A DNA stretch of 7,142 bases from Treponema sp. (lineage in GTDB: Bacteria > Spirochaetota > Spirochaetia > Treponematales > Breznakiellaceae): assembly GCA_031254385.1 (NCBI GenBank), contig JAIRUO010000272.1, positions 1 to 7,142 of the forward strand, written 5' to 3'. The translations under genes and the position numbers were made by a program. Every line of letters starts with the position of its first letter. Position 1 is the first letter of the stretch. Of the stretch, positions 5,515 to 7,142 are shown piece after piece. The notes under the pieces are model-generated. The model saw only the letters and a list, made by a program, of their open reading frames with translations. It did no database searches and was not told where the DNA came from.

Positions 5515-7142
5515 ATGAAACTTAAATTCAAGCTGAGTATAATGGTAATTGGTATTATGGTGGTCGTGGTAACAGGCATTTCTATACTGCTCTTGACCAG
5601 GGCTTCCAACAGCGCCCTTGACCTGAGCGTCAAGAATTTACGTTCTATGGCCAAGGAACAGTCCACGTACTGGACAGGCAGGGAAGAGCCTTTTATAAGG
5701 GTATTGCGTAATCTTGCAACTATTATGGGGGACTACGAAGATATATCGCCCGGTACCAGGCGGGATCGCTTTGACAATTTATTGCAAGAGACGATGGCTT
5801 CAGAAACTAGTGTCGTTTCCGTCTTTACCGTCTGGAGACCCAATGCCATTGACGGAATGGACAGCGCATATATAGGCCGTACCGGTTCCACCCCGACTGG
5901 GCAGTACGCCATGTCTTACACACGGGTAGCGGGGAATATAGCAGCAGAAACCACTTCAGACGTTGAAAGAAGCATAAGCCGCATCAACGGGACGAATGCA
6001 CGAAGGGACCGTTTTGACAATCCTATACCCTTAACCATTCAGGGGCAGGATTTCCTGATTGTCGTAATGGCACTTCCTATTATAAACCCCCGTACCAACG
6101 AAATAGTCGGGGCCGTAGGTTTTTATTTGAACATCGCCGGGCTCTATACTGTAATAACACAGACCGTAAGTGCCAGCCCAGACATAGATGTAATGATAGT
6201 TTTTTCGACGGACGGAACGATTTTGGGGCATGTTCGTCAGGACTGGATAGGACAGCCTATGGGTACGGGGAATACGCCGTTCGGAGACCAACTTGAGGCA
6301 GCAAAGCAGGCCGTACAAAACAAAGGAGAAATACGCGGCAGATCATTTGCTCCCGCTCTCAACGATATTGCAGAATTCGTACTCCTTCCCATTGCTATAG
6401 GCAACTCCGAAAATGGCTGGGCTATCGCTGTCGTAGCAAAGGAAAGTAATATCTTAAGTGAAGTAAACGATTTAAGGTTATTTACCATAATTATAGCAGG
6501 TGTTGCTATCCTGGTTATGGCGGTAATACTATACCTTGTCCTTAATTCCACTACCAAGCCCATCGTCAAAGTGGCTGATACCCTCAAGGACATTGCCCAA
6601 GGCGAAGGGGACCTGACCAGAAGCATAGCTACCCAGTCAAATGATGAAGTCGGGGATCTGGCAAAATACTTCAACATGACTCTGGAAAAAATCAGAAACC
6701 TTGTGATGAGCATCAAGCAAGAAGCGACGGTACTGTCAAACATCGGCACCGACCTTGCCAGCAACATGAACGAGACTGCCGCTGCGGTAAACGAGATAAC
6801 CGCCAATATCCAGAGCATCAAGGGCCGCGTAATAAACCAAAGCGCCAGCGTTACAGAAACCCACGCCACCATGGAAAACCTTGTCGGGAACATCAAAAAA
6901 CTCGATGACCATGTTGAAAACCAGAGTGAAGTTATAAGCGCGCGCTCAACCTATATTAAGAATATGGTAACCAGCATAGGTTCTGTTACCGAAACGCTGA
7001 TCAAAAACAGCGACAACGTAAAAACGCTTCTGGACTCTTCTGAAGTGGGCCGTAATGGGCTTCAGGAAGTAGCCGCGGACATACAGGAAATAGCCAGGGA
7101 ATCCGAAGGCTTGTTAGAGATCAACTCAGTCATGGAAAACAT
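5515..7142 (+). CDS. Methyl-accepting chemotaxis protein with dCache sensor and HAMP, 3' partial
   Basis: The frame is open from the ATG at 5515 to the window edge (542 complete codons), so the C-terminus is missing. The layout is that of an inner-membrane chemoreceptor. A first membrane helix (about residues 9-28) is followed by a periplasmic sensor of about 290 residues that fits a dCache domain, including VFTVWRP (104-109), ALPIINPRTNEIVGAVGFYLNI (from 186) and VFSTDGTILG (229-238). A second membrane helix (about 322-343) leads into HAMP (about 344-397) with a TTKPIVKVADTL first helix and a DEVGDLAKYFN second helix. The start of the cytoplasmic coiled-coil follows, rich in N/S/E/T heptads. 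The conserved hairpin tip that contacts CheA/CheW lies beyond the window. The ligand is unknown; I do not see the RxWY...YxD pattern of amino-acid-binding dCache domains. Start and ribosome binding site are clear. It is divergent from the small ORF and appears to be transcribed alone. Confidence 0.93.
   Translation, partial: MKLKFKLSIMVIGIMVVVVTGISILLLTRASNSALDLSVKNLRSMAKEQSTYWTGREEPFIRVLRNLATIMGDYEDISPGTRRDRFDNLLQETMASETSVVSVFTVWRPNAIDGMDSAYIGRTGSTPTGQYAMSYTRVAGNIAAETTSDVERSISRINGTNARRDRFDNPIPLTIQGQDFLIVVMALPIINPRTNEIVGAVGFYLNIAGLYTVITQTVSASPDIDVMIVFSTDGTILGHVRQDWIGQPMGTGNTPFGDQLEAAKQAVQNKGEIRGRSFAPALNDIAEFVLLPIAIGNSENGWAIAVVAKESNILSEVNDLRLFTIIIAGVAILVMAVILYLVLNSTTKPIVKVADTLKDIAQGEGDLTRSIATQSNDEVGDLAKYFNMTLEKIRNLVMSIKQEATVLSNIGTDLASNMNETAAAVNEITANIQSIKGRVINQSASVTETHATMENLVGNIKKLDDHVENQSEVISARSTYIKNMVTSIGSVTETLIKNSDNVKTLLDSSEVGRNGLQEVAADIQEIARESEGLLEINSVMEN

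Noticed and set aside
6237..6896. Long minus-strand ORF (219 codons) with hydrophobic stretches
   Set aside because: It is fully antisense to the chemoreceptor, whose domains, start and ribosome binding site are clear. Its sequence is a codon-shadow pattern with no recognisable family.

Overview
The window looks like a chromosomal segment of a spirochaete, most likely a Treponema of the insect-gut type. This is an inference from gene content: a long uridine-kinase-like protein with a threonyl-tRNA-synthetase-like N-terminal part, a treponemal-style outer-membrane barrel, a bactofilin, an MtaB methylthiotransferase and a dCache-HAMP chemoreceptor. No rRNA or other phylogenetic marker is present to confirm it.

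Layout. Bases 1-1212 (+) hold the 3' part of a uridine-kinase/phosphoribulokinase-family gene whose 5' end lies outside the window. It converges on a four-gene minus-strand cluster at 4900-1209, in transcription order bactofilin (4900-4535), TPR protein with signal peptide (4538-3855), mtaB (3834-2371) and outer-membrane barrel protein (2345-1209). Junctions are tight (ATGA overlap, 20 bp, 25 bp), so this is probably one operon driven from a promoter just ahead of the bactofilin. The kinase and barrel genes share their last four bases (CTAG, a stop codon on each strand). Upstream, 4939-5113 is a dense cluster of palindromes, including an about 101-bp element bounded by perfect 16-bp inverted repeats. 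Next comes a small minus-strand ORF (5321-5112) that resembles the C-terminal tail of Rpn/PD-(D/E)XK transposase-like proteins and may be a remnant. A divergent intergenic region carries promoter candidates for both directions. From 5515 to the right edge runs a plus-strand methyl-accepting chemotaxis protein, cut off before its signalling tip.

How the genes may work together. The cluster combines a cytoskeletal polymer (bactofilin), a periplasmic or envelope TPR protein and an outer-membrane barrel, which suggests a cell-envelope role. mtaB is a tRNA-modification enzyme and is probably only a passenger in the transcription unit. The most unusual material is non-coding: the palindrome cluster, a possible leaderless bactofilin start, and a 15-bp tandem repeat inside a linker of mtaB. 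I see no clear defence system, CRISPR array, tRNA or complete mobile element. No non-coding stretch exceeds about 215 bp.
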